This document shows, one piece after another, positions 19,434 through 27,818 of a stretch of 64,000 nucleotides of DNA (its first letter is position 1; each line of letters starts with the position of its first letter). Made by a program: the position numbers and the translations under genes. Below the pieces are notes generated by a model. That model was not told the DNA's origin. It did not search any database and was given only the letters and a program-made list of their open reading frames with translations. Source of the stretch: Faecalispora sporosphaeroides DSM 1294 (GTDB lineage Bacteria; Bacillota; Clostridia; Oscillospirales; Acutalibacteraceae); assembly GCA_000383295.1 (NCBI GenBank), contig KB911067.1, positions 62,001 to 126,000 of the forward strand. Direction: 5' to 3'.

Positions 19434-20393
19434 ATGGCAGAAGAACATCCGATTCTTGAGGTGCGCAACCTGAAGAAATACTTTAAAACACCCAAGGGAA
19501 TGCTGCATGCGGTGGACGACGTCTCCTTTTGCATCCAGCGCGGAAAAACGCTCGGCATTGTGGGCGAAAGCGGCTGCGGAAAATCCACCACCGGGCGCTC
19601 CATTCTGCGGCTGATCGAGCCCACCTCCGGCGAAGTGCTCTTTGAGGGCCGCGACATTCTGCGGCTGAGCAAAGACGAAATGCGCCGGATGCGCCAAAAG
19701 ATGCAGATCATCTTTCAGGACCCCTACTCCTCGCTGAACCCGCGCATGACGATCAGCGATATCATCGCGGAGCCGCTCCGGCTGCACAGGCTCTGTTCCA
19801 GCTCGGCAGACTGCGAGAAGCGCGTGCAGCGTATCATGGAGACCGTGGGCCTTGCGGAACGCCTGGTCAACAGCTACCCGCACGAGCTGGACGGCGGCCG
19901 CCGGCAGCGCGTCGGCATTGCCCGCGCGCTCGTGCTGCAGCCCAGCTTCATCGTCTGCGACGAGCCGGTTTCAGCACTGGATGTCTCCATTCAGGCGCAG
20001 ATTCTGAACCTGATGCAGGATTTGCAGGAGCAGCTGCACCTGACGTATATTTTCATCACCCACAACCTTTCGGTCGTCAACCATCTGGCGGATGAAATCG
20101 CGGTGATGTATCTGGGCCAGGTGGTGGAAAAAGCGCCCGCAATCGAGCTGTTTGAGCATCCGCAGCACCCTTACACCAAAGCGCTGCTGTCGGCGATCCC
20201 GGTGCCGAGCCTGAAAAAGCGCACCGAAATGCAGCCGCTCACAGGGGAGATCTCCTCCCCCATCAATCCGCCGCAGACATGCCGCTTCGCCCCCCGCTGC
20301 CCCTATGCCTGCGACCGCTGCACCGAGGGTGTGCCGGCGCTCAGGCATTTGGGCGGCGAACATTACGTGGCCTGCTGTTTATGCCAGCAGTGA
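19434..20393 (+). CDS. oligopeptide ABC transporter ATPase (OppF/DppF-like)
   Basis: Second ATPase, 319 residues. Walker A is GESGCGKST, the Q-loop is IFQDPYSSLNPRM and Walker B is FIVCDEPVSALDVS. The C-terminal cysteine motif is CRFAPRCPYACDRC. The ABC signature reads LDGGRRQR instead of the usual LSGGQRQR; this variant is seen in some clostridial OppF-type proteins, so the gene is probably functional. It starts three bases after the oppD stop with AAAGGAGG upstream and is followed directly by the desulfidase-like gene. Confidence 0.93.
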   Translation: MAEEHPILEVRNLKKYFKTPKGMLHAVDDVSFCIQRGKTLGIVGESGCGKSTTGRSILRLIEPTSGEVLFEGRDILRLSKDEMRRMRQKMQIIFQDPYSSLNPRMTISDIIAEPLRLHRLCSSSADCEKRVQRIMETVGLAERLVNSYPHELDGGRRQRVGIARALVLQPSFIVCDEPVSALDVSIQAQILNLMQDLQEQLHLTYIFITHNLSVVNHLADEIAVMYLGQVVEKAPAIELFEHPQHPYTKALLSAIPVPSLKKRTEMQPLTGEISSPINPPQTCRFAPRCPYACDRCTEGVPALRHLGGEHYVACCLCQQ

Positions 20394-20423
20394 CCCGTGC
20401 ACCACTGGAAAAGAGGGATGCAT

Positions 20424-21701
20424 ATGGATCCAGAATTATACGAAAACCACCTCGCCATTCTGAAAAGCGAGCTGATTGTCGCGCTGGGCTGTACCGAACC
20501 GATCGCCATCGCCTTTGCCGCGGCCAAAGCCCGGGAAGTGCTGGGCCAAATGCCGGAGCGCTGTGTGGTTCGGTGCAGCGGAAACATCATTAAAAACGTA
20601 AAGGGCGTCGTTGTGCCGAAGTCGCAGGGAATGCGCGGCATGGACGCCGCCGCGGCCCTCGGCATTGTGGGCGGCGACGCTTCGCAGGAGCTGGCCGTTC
20701 TGGAAAGCGTGACGGAGGAGGATGTGGAAACCGTGCGCCGCCTGCTGGCGCAGGACTTTTGCACCTGCGAGCTGGCGGAGGGCGTGGAGAACCTTTACAT
20801 CCTCATCTCGGTGAGCGCACAGGGCCACAGCGCGGAGGTGGAGATTAAGGACTACCACAACCATATTACAAAAATAAAAAAGGACGGCGCGGTGCTGTAC
20901 GCCAAGGACGAGCAAAGCGAGACCGAAACTGCCAAAAACGGCGACAAGAGCCTTCTAAGCCTGAAGAATATCCTCGAATTCGCGGACTGCGTTCGCATGG
21001 AGGACATTGAAGAAACGATCGGGCGGCAGATCGCCTACAACACCGCCATTTCGGAGGAAGGGCTGAAAGACCCGTGGGGGGCTCAGGTGGGCCGTACGCT
21101 CGTGGAAAACAGCCGCGAGGAGGACATTAAGGTGATCGCCGCCGCGGCCGCCGCCGCGGGAAGCGACGCCCGCATGAGCGGCTGTTCCCTGCCGGTGGTC
21201 ATCAACAGCGGCAGCGGCAATCAGGGAATCACGATCACGATGCCCGTTGTCGCTTACGCCAGGCGATACCAGATTCCAAAAGAAAAAATGTACGCCGCTT
21301 TGTGCGTCGCGAATCTTGTCAGCATTCATCAGAAAAAGTATATCGGCAGCCTTTCCGCCTACTGCGGTGCAGTGAGCGCCGCCGCCGGGTCTGCCTGCGG
21401 GATTGCCTATATGAACGGCGGCGGCTACGATGAGATCAGCCAGACGATCACCAACACAATCTGCACCGCGGGCGGCATTGTCTGCGACGGGGCGAAATCG
21501 AGCTGCGCGGCGAAGATTGCGGCGTCGGTTACAGCCGCGCTCACCGGGTGGCAAATGGCCAGCAAGCGGCGGGGGTTCCAGCCCGGAGAAGGGCTGGTGG
21601 AGGAAAACGTGGAGGACACGATCGCCAATGTGGGCCGGATGGGACGCGAAGGGATGCGCTCCACAGACGTAGAGATTCTGAATATGATGCTCGGCAACTG
21701 A
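20424..21701 (+). CDS. L-cysteine desulfidase / CyuA family (UPF0597) protein
   Basis: Cytoplasmic protein of the UPF0597/CyuA family, 425 residues, related to the alpha subunit of iron-sulfur serine dehydratases. Characterised relatives break L-cysteine to pyruvate, ammonia and sulfide using a [4Fe-4S] cluster. Candidate cluster cysteines lie in ALGCTEPIAIA near residue 25, VVRCSGNIIK, ACGIAYMNGGG and NTICTAGGIVCDGAKSSCAAK. I chose the ATG six bases after AAAGAGGG; a GTG nine codons earlier has no site. As the last gene of the opp operon, it suggests the imported compound yields cysteine, serine or a related amino acid. Serine dehydratase activity is the main alternative. Confidence 0.85.
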   Translation: MDPELYENHLAILKSELIVALGCTEPIAIAFAAAKAREVLGQMPERCVVRCSGNIIKNVKGVVVPKSQGMRGMDAAAALGIVGGDASQELAVLESVTEEDVETVRRLLAQDFCTCELAEGVENLYILISVSAQGHSAEVEIKDYHNHITKIKKDGAVLYAKDEQSETETAKNGDKSLLSLKNILEFADCVRMEDIEETIGRQIAYNTAISEEGLKDPWGAQVGRTLVENSREEDIKVIAAAAAAAGSDARMSGCSLPVVINSGSGNQGITITMPVVAYARRYQIPKEKMYAALCVANLVSIHQKKYIGSLSAYCGAVSAAAGSACGIAYMNGGGYDEISQTITNTICTAGGIVCDGAKSSCAAKIAASVTAALTGWQMASKRRGFQPGEGLVEENVEDTIANVGRMGREGMRSTDVEILNMMLGN

Positions 21702-21785
21702 TGCTGCCCCCGGAGCCCGCGTACCGCAGGCGGCATTTTAAAAATGACCGGCACTCAGGCAAAATGGCCGGTCGTTCCGCATAAC

Positions 21786-21905
21786 GATCGATGTCGGCAA
21801 TTCACTTAAAAACCGTTCGGGCTTTCGGCTGCGATTTTGGCGGCACCCTCCGGTACGCATTGGCGATCAGCGGCGGTTCTCCGTGCGCTACAAAACGATC
21901 TCGTA
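21786..21905 (+). repeat. shortened copy of ~140-bp intergenic repeat (copy D)
   Basis: Shares GATCGATGTCGGCAATTCACTT/AAAAACCG, a CTTTCGGCTGCGAT block and a CTCCGTGCGCTACAAAACG end with copy A, with the central part deleted. It lies between cyuA and rpoN. Confidence 0.6.
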
Positions 21906-21919
21906 GTGCAAAAGCAAAC

Positions 21920-21960
21920 ACGGCAGAGACCCTTCCCACAGGATTCTCTGCCGTTTTTTC
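21920..21960 (+). terminator. terminator of the UroD-opp-cyuA operon
   Basis: Arms ACGGCAGAGA and TCTCTGCCGT around a 15-base loop are followed by TTTTTCTG. It lies about 220 bases after the cyuA stop and before the rpoN promoter. Confidence 0.85.
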
Positions 21961-22076
21961 TGTTTGTCGAATGCATTGATCCCATGTTCATCCTGCCAAA
22001 AGCAGCCTCTCCATTTTTTACATACGCTTTTTTTCTTTGAAAACAACCGATGGCAACTTTTTACTTTAAAATCCAT

Positions 22077-22104
22077 TTGACTTCCGGCCAAACTACTGTA
22101 TAAT
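22077..22104 (+). promoter_or_regulatory. sigma-70-type promoter of rpoN
   Basis: TTGACT-N16-TATAAT, followed by an A/T-rich start region. The rpoN ATG lies about 60 bases further on. Confidence 0.8.
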
Positions 22105-22174
22105 AAAAATTGCAAAAAAAATTGTTGATTTTGTGTTTTTTTGTCGGATTAAGACAGGAAGGGGGGATCGATGT

Positions 22175-23521
22175 ATGGACTTTGGCAATGAGCTTACACT
22201 GGAACAGCGGCAGATTCTTTCTCAAAAGCAGCTGCAATCCTTGCAGATATTGGCCTGCAATAATCAGGAGCTTGACGATCTGCTGGCAAACGAGTACGCG
22301 GAAAATCCCATGCTGGAGCATACCGGCTCCCAGCGGGATGACTTTTTCACCAATATCGATACGCTGTACGAAACCAGCTCCTCCTTCCCGCAGGGCACAC
22401 CCTACGGAGAGGAGGAGGACGAGCCGCGCAGGAACGATATTCCCTCCGTGCCTGCCGACGTGCTGAAAAAAGAGATTTTGATGCAGCTGAGCCGCGACCG
22501 CTATTCCGCCGAGGAATGGCGCTTGTTCCCCCTGCTGATCGACTGCCTCGACGACTCCGGCTTTTTCCCGTGGGATACGGGCGAAATCGCGCTTTTGGCC
22601 CGCTGCTCCGAATCGACGATACAGCGCTGCCTGAAAGATTTAAAGCAGCTGGAGCCGATCGGCATTTTCTCGAAGGATCTTTCGGAATGCCTGCTGCGGC
22701 AGCTGGAGCACCAGGGCTGCGAGGACCCGATTTTGCTGACGATCGTGCGGGAGCACCTTCCCGATATTCTAAAGGGGCAAATCAGCAATGTGTCGCGCTC
22801 CTTGCATTTGAGCACCGCCGCCGTGCGCAAGTATCTGCTGCAAATCGGCAAGCTGAACCCCCGCCCCATTATGAACGCGCAGGAAACACAGACGGAATAC
22901 ATTGTCCCCGATATTCTGGTTCGGCGCAAGAACGACGAGTGGGAGGTTTCCATCAACGACAAATGGATGGGCCGGTATCAGCTGAACCAGTATTATATCC
23001 ACATGATGAAAAGTTCCGCCGACAGCGAGCTGAACGCCTATTTTCGCAATCATCTGGAACGGGCGCGCTTTCTGCTGCGCTGTGTGGAGCAGCGCCGCAC
23101 GACGATTCTGAATATCACCAAAGAGATCATCGCCCGGCAGCAGCCCTATTTTCTGAATCAGGGCGGGCTGACCTCTATGACGATGCAGCAGGTGGCCGAG
23201 GCGCTGCAGATTCACCCTTCGACCGTCAGCCGCGCCATCCGCGGAAAATACCTGCAGTTCCAGTACGGCTCCGTGCGGATGAAGGACTTGTTCGTGACGG
23301 GCGGCAGCGAGCAGAAAAAGGCCGGCGGGCCTTCTCTGGACGCCGTTCGGGAACAGATTCGGGATTTGATCGCGGAGGAGGATAAAACCGCGCCTTACAG
23401 CGACCTTTCTCTGGTCGCCGAGCTGGAAAAACGGGGAATCCATATTTCCCGCAGAACGATTGCAAAATACCGGGGGGAAATGGGCATCCCCAACTCCGAT
23501 CAGCGCCGGTATTTCGGCTGA
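22175..23521 (+). CDS. rpoN: RNA polymerase sigma-54 factor
   Basis: Alternative sigma factor that directs RNA polymerase to -24/-12 promoters and needs an AAA+ activator. The 448-residue protein has the glutamine-rich activator region (LTLEQRQILSQKQLQSLQIL), a core-binding region in the middle and a DNA-binding helix-turn-helix (MTMQQVAEALQIHPSTVSRA). The C-terminal RpoN box is RRTIAKYRGEMGI. The ATG follows AGGAAGGGGGG; an upstream ATG-type start lacks such a site. Two sigma-54 activators and two clear sigma-54 promoters lie in the same window, so this factor probably serves both. A sigma-70-type promoter precedes it. Confidence 0.96.
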   Translation: MDFGNELTLEQRQILSQKQLQSLQILACNNQELDDLLANEYAENPMLEHTGSQRDDFFTNIDTLYETSSSFPQGTPYGEEEDEPRRNDIPSVPADVLKKEILMQLSRDRYSAEEWRLFPLLIDCLDDSGFFPWDTGEIALLARCSESTIQRCLKDLKQLEPIGIFSKDLSECLLRQLEHQGCEDPILLTIVREHLPDILKGQISNVSRSLHLSTAAVRKYLLQIGKLNPRPIMNAQETQTEYIVPDILVRRKNDEWEVSINDKWMGRYQLNQYYIHMMKSSADSELNAYFRNHLERARFLLRCVEQRRTTILNITKEIIARQQPYFLNQGGLTSMTMQQVAEALQIHPSTVSRAIRGKYLQFQYGSVRMKDLFVTGGSEQKKAGGPSLDAVREQIRDLIAEEDKTAPYSDLSLVAELEKRGIHISRRTIAKYRGEMGIPNSDQRRYFG

Positions 23522-23620
23522 TTGCAGCGGTACACGGAGCCCTTTGGGGAACAGGCTTTGCCCGCCTGGGCCGTCCGTTCCTCCTTCACAGCCGCACACC
23601 GTATCGTTACCGTCAAAAAA

Positions 23621-23643
23621 AACTCCCGCGCCTGGCGGGAGTT
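23621..23643. terminator. bidirectional terminator between rpoN and the CoA-transferase
   Basis: Nine-base arms (AACTCCCGC) and a 5-base loop are flanked by A-runs on the left and eight T's on the right. It therefore serves both converging genes. Confidence 0.93.
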
Positions 23644-23705
23644 TTTTTTGTTGTTTGCGCCTGCTCCACACTCATCGGGCGCAGGGGAAGCGTTTCTGGC
23701 AGGAA

Positions 23706-25040
23706 TTACCAGATCCCGTTGATTTCGGCCTGTCGGCGCAGCTCCTCGCGAAAATCGGGGTGCGCAATGTTGATCAGTGCTTCCGCGCGCCGTCTCACGT
23801 TCAATCCCCGCAGCCAGGCAACGCCGTATTCGGTCACCACATAGTCCGTGTCGTTGCGGGAGGTGGTGACAACCGCGCCCTCATGCAGAAACGGCACAAT
23901 CTTGGAATGAAGTTCCTTTTTGCCGTCGGCGTCTGTTGTGGTATAGGTGGAATGCATGGCGATAATCGACTTGCCCCCGGGGGACATCTGGGCCCCCTGC
24001 ACTGTTTCCGACTGCCCGCCCGTACCCGACCACTGGGTATGCCCAACGGTTTCGGAGGCGCACTGGCCGGTGAGGTCGACCTCCAGCGTGGCGTTTATGG
24101 AAACGAACCGGTTGTTTCTGCCAATGGTATACGGGTCGTTGGTGAAGGTGCAGGATTTGAACAGAACGGAAGGATTATTGTCGATGTAGTCGTACAGCCG
24201 CTGGCTGCCCATTGTGAAAGAGCAGACCGAGTATCCGTTAAGCAAACCCTTCTGCGAATTGTCTACCGCTCCGCACTCAATCAGATCCACCATTGTTTCC
24301 GTAAACATCTCGGTATGAATGCCCAAATGGCGCTTTGTCTTCAGCTCCGCCGCCACCGCATTGGGAATATTGCCGATGCCGAGCTGAATCGTGGAACCGT
24401 CCTCTATCAAAGAGGCGATCTGCCTGCCGATCGCGGCGTCCGTCTCGGTGTAGGGGGCAAGCTGGGCGATGGGGATGGGCCGGTCGGACTCTACGACCGC
24501 CGCCACTTCGGAAATGTGAACCTGGGTGTCGCCAAAAGTGCGCGGAAAATGGGGGTTCACCTCAACAATGGCGAGCGCCCCTTTGTTGATGAGGTCACGC
24601 TCGTAAATGGCGCTGACGGAAAGCGACATGTAGCCGTGCTGATCCATGGGGGATACGGTAGCCAGCACAACCGGCCGGCGGCCCTCGAAGGCAATGCGGT
24701 CAAGGGTTTTACGCAGAATGGAGGTAGAGCTCTGCGGCATGTGGCTCACCAGCTTTTTCTTTTGCGCGTCGCGCAGGCCGGCGCTGAAAAACCAGCCGTT
24801 ATGTGACAGAATCCCCTGCAGTTCAGGGTCTTTGAACGCCTCGTAATATTTCAGGGGCAGGCATGTATTCAGAATGGTATCCTTCACGCCGGTTTCTTTC
24901 AGGTGCTGCAGGTTTTCGAGGAGGGCCTGGGGCTCACCGGCCGCCTGAGCGGAGAACATATAGTCGCCGTCCCGAATCAGCTCCAGTGCCTGATTGGCGG
25001 TCATCTTCTTTTCACGGTACAGTTGCTCGAATGCTTTCAT
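23706..25040 (-). CDS. acetyl-CoA hydrolase/transferase-family CoA-transferase
   Basis: Cytoplasmic family I CoA-transferase, 444 residues, moving CoA between acyl-CoA and a carboxylate such as acetate. Family blocks are TANQALELIRDGDY near the start, LGIHTEMFTETMVDL with the likely catalytic glutamate, TMGSQRLYDYIDNNP and the GTGGQSETVQGA/GGKSIIAMHST loop. The protein resembles butyryl-CoA:acetate and 4-hydroxybutyrate CoA-transferases, and a second, diverged relative lies at 41.2 kb. It is read with the MFS carrier 69 bases upstream, with GAAAGGAGT before the ATG. The acid used is probably what the carrier transports. The exact acid cannot be told from sequence. Confidence 0.88.
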   Translation of the reverse strand: MKAFEQLYREKKMTANQALELIRDGDYMFSAQAAGEPQALLENLQHLKETGVKDTILNTCLPLKYYEAFKDPELQGILSHNGWFFSAGLRDAQKKKLVSHMPQSSTSILRKTLDRIAFEGRRPVVLATVSPMDQHGYMSLSVSAIYERDLINKGALAIVEVNPHFPRTFGDTQVHISEVAAVVESDRPIPIAQLAPYTETDAAIGRQIASLIEDGSTIQLGIGNIPNAVAAELKTKRHLGIHTEMFTETMVDLIECGAVDNSQKGLLNGYSVCSFTMGSQRLYDYIDNNPSVLFKSCTFTNDPYTIGRNNRFVSINATLEVDLTGQCASETVGHTQWSGTGGQSETVQGAQMSPGGKSIIAMHSTYTTTDADGKKELHSKIVPFLHEGAVVTTSRNDTDYVVTEYGVAWLRGLNVRRRAEALINIAHPDFREELRRQAEINGIW

Positions 25041-25109
25041 AAGATAACTCCTTTCGGGCGGCGGACTGCGCAGTCACTCCCCGCAGCCGTCGCCGCCAGA
25101 TAAATGCTT

Positions 25110-26309
25110 TTATTTTTTAGACGCACGGCCGGTTTCCGGCAGAAGGAACGAGCCGAGGAAGAAGGTTGCGCTCATCACCAGCGCGATGGTCAGTCCGGCG
25201 GAATAGCCGGATTTGTCGATCACGACGCCGATCAGATAATAGACCACCGATTCAATGATATAGGACAGCGCCCAGAACAGGCCCATAATGGTGGTCAGCT
25301 TGGCGGGGGTCATGTTCGGCAGCTCCTGCGGAATCATCACCAGAGAGGTGATCGGCAGGAACATAAACACACCGATGGCAAACGCGGCTACCATAGAGAG
25401 CGTGCCGTTGTCGGTATGGAACATCAGCACGCCGAACAGGGTCATGGCCAGGCCGCTCCAGCGGATTACGGGCAGGCGCCTGAAAAATACCCTGGCCAGC
25501 AGAATCGCCAGAATGGAGCCGGCTACGCCGCCGAACGCCACAAGCATGCTAAGCGTTTTGGAGTTGATTGCGGTTGTGCCGGAGATGGGAAAAATATTGA
25601 GCAGTACAATATAAAAGGTGAGCAGCCCGGAATAGGTGAGCGGAAAGAACCAATTGAACTTGTCCTTCAGCGCATCCCCCGCCGTGTACTTTTCGGCCAC
25701 GGTGCCGGAAGAACGGTTCAGCTCAAAATCCTGCCCCACGGCGGGCCACGCAAGGAACAGCACGCCGCTGACCGCCGCGAAAAACGCCATGCTGTACTGC
25801 CAGGTTTCCAGCCAGCGGATGACCGGGCCGACGATCAGCATTGCGATGATTCCGCCTACGTTGTATGCCACACCGTTGAGTGCATTTACGGTCGGGCGCT
25901 TTTCAGGGGCAAAATAGTGGATGACCACCGGGCTGAAATACACCACATACAGCGCGCCGCCAAAGCCCATGAAAAAGCGGCCCAAAACAAAGATCCAATA
26001 CTGCGGCGCCAGCACCGCCAGCACGCTGCCGGCGACGATAAGCCCGGAGCCCAGCCCGATCGCCTTTTTGGGGAACAGCTTGATCAGAATGCCGGCGGCC
26101 AGAAAGTTGCCGACGATTTTTGCAATGGTAATGGCGTTGGAGATAAACGTTGCCGAAGCAAATGTCTTGAGCTTAAAATAATCCATGATCTGCGGCGTAA
26201 GCGTACTGCCGGCGATCCAGTTGACCGCAAAAAACGCGTAAGTAAAAAACATAATCGTTTCAATCAGTACGGCCCTGCCTGAAGAGATTTTTATCCTTTG
26301 CTCTTCCAT
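25110..26309 (-). CDS. MFS carrier (OFA/oxalate:formate-antiporter-like)
   Basis: Twelve-helix major facilitator superfamily carrier, 399 residues. The loop between helices 2 and 3 (AAGILIKLFPKKAIGLGSG) and FVLGRFFMGFGGALYVVY in helix 4 fit the monocarboxylate/oxalate-formate branch. It is first in a two-gene leftward unit with a CoA-transferase, which suggests uptake or exchange of a carboxylic acid that is then activated to its CoA ester. I start at the ATG seven bases after AAAGGGGA; an upstream in-frame start has no site. It is divergent from a LysR regulator that probably controls it. Confidence 0.85.
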   Translation of the reverse strand: MEEQRIKISSGRAVLIETIMFFTYAFFAVNWIAGSTLTPQIMDYFKLKTFASATFISNAITIAKIVGNFLAAGILIKLFPKKAIGLGSGLIVAGSVLAVLAPQYWIFVLGRFFMGFGGALYVVYFSPVVIHYFAPEKRPTVNALNGVAYNVGGIIAMLIVGPVIRWLETWQYSMAFFAAVSGVLFLAWPAVGQDFELNRSSGTVAEKYTAGDALKDKFNWFFPLTYSGLLTFYIVLLNIFPISGTTAINSKTLSMLVAFGGVAGSILAILLARVFFRRLPVIRWSGLAMTLFGVLMFHTDNGTLSMVAAFAIGVFMFLPITSLVMIPQELPNMTPAKLTTIMGLFWALSYIIESVVYYLIGVVIDKSGYSAGLTIALVMSATFFLGSFLLPETGRASKK

Positions 26310-26584
26310 AAAGGATTCCCCTTTCGATTGTGTGCAGACACACAAGCTGTGAAATTATGTTACCCTCCTGCTTCGGCCAAAGCATTTTCCGCCGTTATCA
26401 TAGCATGGGGGATGAGAAAAGAGAAATACATGTTTTTCATACCGCCATGAAACCGATTCATGCAACTATACATTTTCAGGTGTTTCTTGTGCAAAAGAAC
26501 TATGAATTCCCACAAAAACGTCCTTTGGAGCGCAGGTTGGCAGCCGGCAGCGCTTTTTGTTCCCTAACCGAAAAAAGAATGGGA

Positions 26585-26612
26585 TTGAAGCTGAACATTT
26601 TTACGGTATAAT
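26585..26612 (+). promoter_or_regulatory. promoter of the LysR gene at 26.6 kb
   Basis: TTGAAG-N16-TATAAT on the + strand, about 30 bases before the ribosome site of the LysR gene. Confidence 0.75.
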
Positions 26613-26649
26613 AGAGGCAGAGACCGATGAGTGAGGAGGAGATTCCCCA

Positions 26650-27537
26650 ATGACTATGATCCAGCTGGCCTATTATGTCGAAGTGGTAAAGCAGCATCAT
26701 TTTACAAAGGCGGCCGAAAAGCTTTTTGTCAGCCAATCTACTTTGAGCAAAGCCATTCGTGCATTGGAGAAGGAGTTTCAGGTAGAATTCATCAATCGCC
26801 GCACAAAAGACCTGCAGATCACAGAGGACGGCCTGGTATTTTACGAGTACGCAACCAAACTGCTGGAGTATTACCACACGCAGACGCAGGAGCTGTACCG
26901 GCACCTGCACTGCGCGAACAGCACGCTGACGCTGGGCCTTCCCCCCACGGCCGGGCTCATCTACTTTTCTTCCCTGCTGTATCAATTTCGGGAAGCCTAT
27001 CCGGAAACCGATTTGAAGATTACGGAAATCACCTCCAAAGCGGTGCGCGACCTTGTGGACGAGGGATCGCTTGATCTGGGGGTGGTGATCGAGCCGTTTT
27101 CAGACAGCAAGTTCTTCCGCCAAACCGTTTATTCTTCGGAAGCCGTGCTGCTGGTTTCAAAGCAGCACCCGCTCGCCGCAAGGCGGTGTGTGGAGTTCCG
27201 GGAGCTGGAGCCGGAGCGTTTTCTCATGGTCACGCCGGATTATATGTATCACGACCTTGTGCTGGAGCGCTGCAAGACCGCGGGCTTTACCCCGAACATT
27301 GTTTTTGAAAGCTCCCAGTGGGATTTGCTGCTGGAAATGGTCGCAAACGATCAGGGCATCAGCATTTTGCCAAAGCCCCTTGTCGATAAGGTTTACAGCG
27401 ACCGCGTACATCAGCTTCACCTGAAAAACCCGGAGTTTCCCTGGGCGCTCTCTGTCATTTACCGCACGAACAAATTTCTCACCGTTCCCATGCAGCGCTT
27501 TTTGAAGCTGTGCGGAAAAGAGCAGTGGCCCTCATAA
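26650..27537 (+). CDS. LysR-family transcriptional regulator
   Basis: LysR-type regulator of 295 residues. The N-terminal winged helix shows AYYVEVVKQHHFTKAAEKLF and VSQSTLSKAIRALEKEFQVE. The effector domain begins near residue 92 (LTLGLPPTAGLIYFS). It is preceded by GAGGAGGAG and the promoter described separately. The MFS carrier and CoA-transferase genes run divergently from a 340-base gap, so they are the likely regulated unit and the transported acid the likely effector. Confidence 0.91.
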   Translation: MTMIQLAYYVEVVKQHHFTKAAEKLFVSQSTLSKAIRALEKEFQVEFINRRTKDLQITEDGLVFYEYATKLLEYYHTQTQELYRHLHCANSTLTLGLPPTAGLIYFSSLLYQFREAYPETDLKITEITSKAVRDLVDEGSLDLGVVIEPFSDSKFFRQTVYSSEAVLLVSKQHPLAARRCVEFRELEPERFLMVTPDYMYHDLVLERCKTAGFTPNIVFESSQWDLLLEMVANDQGISILPKPLVDKVYSDRVHQLHLKNPEFPWALSVIYRTNKFLTVPMQRFLKLCGKEQWPS

Positions 27538-27704
27538 AGGCCTGAAATCGCCCTTTGGAACCGCACCGCGCATGACCCGTGCCGGTATTCCCCCGCGGTA
27601 AACGCGGCCGCAGCACGCTCCGCTTCCCCAACCGTAAAAGAGCATCGATCGCCGCGGCAAAAATCGCCGGTGCAAAGTTCACCTGCCGAAAAACAGTACA
27701 AAAA

Positions 27705-27742
27705 TGCGCCTTGATCCGTGTTCTGCCAGATCAAGGCGCATT
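27705..27742. terminator. terminator between LysR and the aldo/keto reductase
   Basis: Perfect 13-base arms (ATGCGCCTTGATC) with a 12-base loop. Read leftward it is followed by TTTTTG, a good tail for the aldo/keto reductase gene. Read rightward the tail is TCTCTTGTTTG, weaker but usable for the LysR gene. Confidence 0.85.
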
Positions 27743-27818
27743 CTCTTGTTTGTCGTAATGCGGTTGCTGTGCAATTTGCAACCGCAAATTTGTTTTGCGG
27801 TAAGTGATGGATGGGTGA

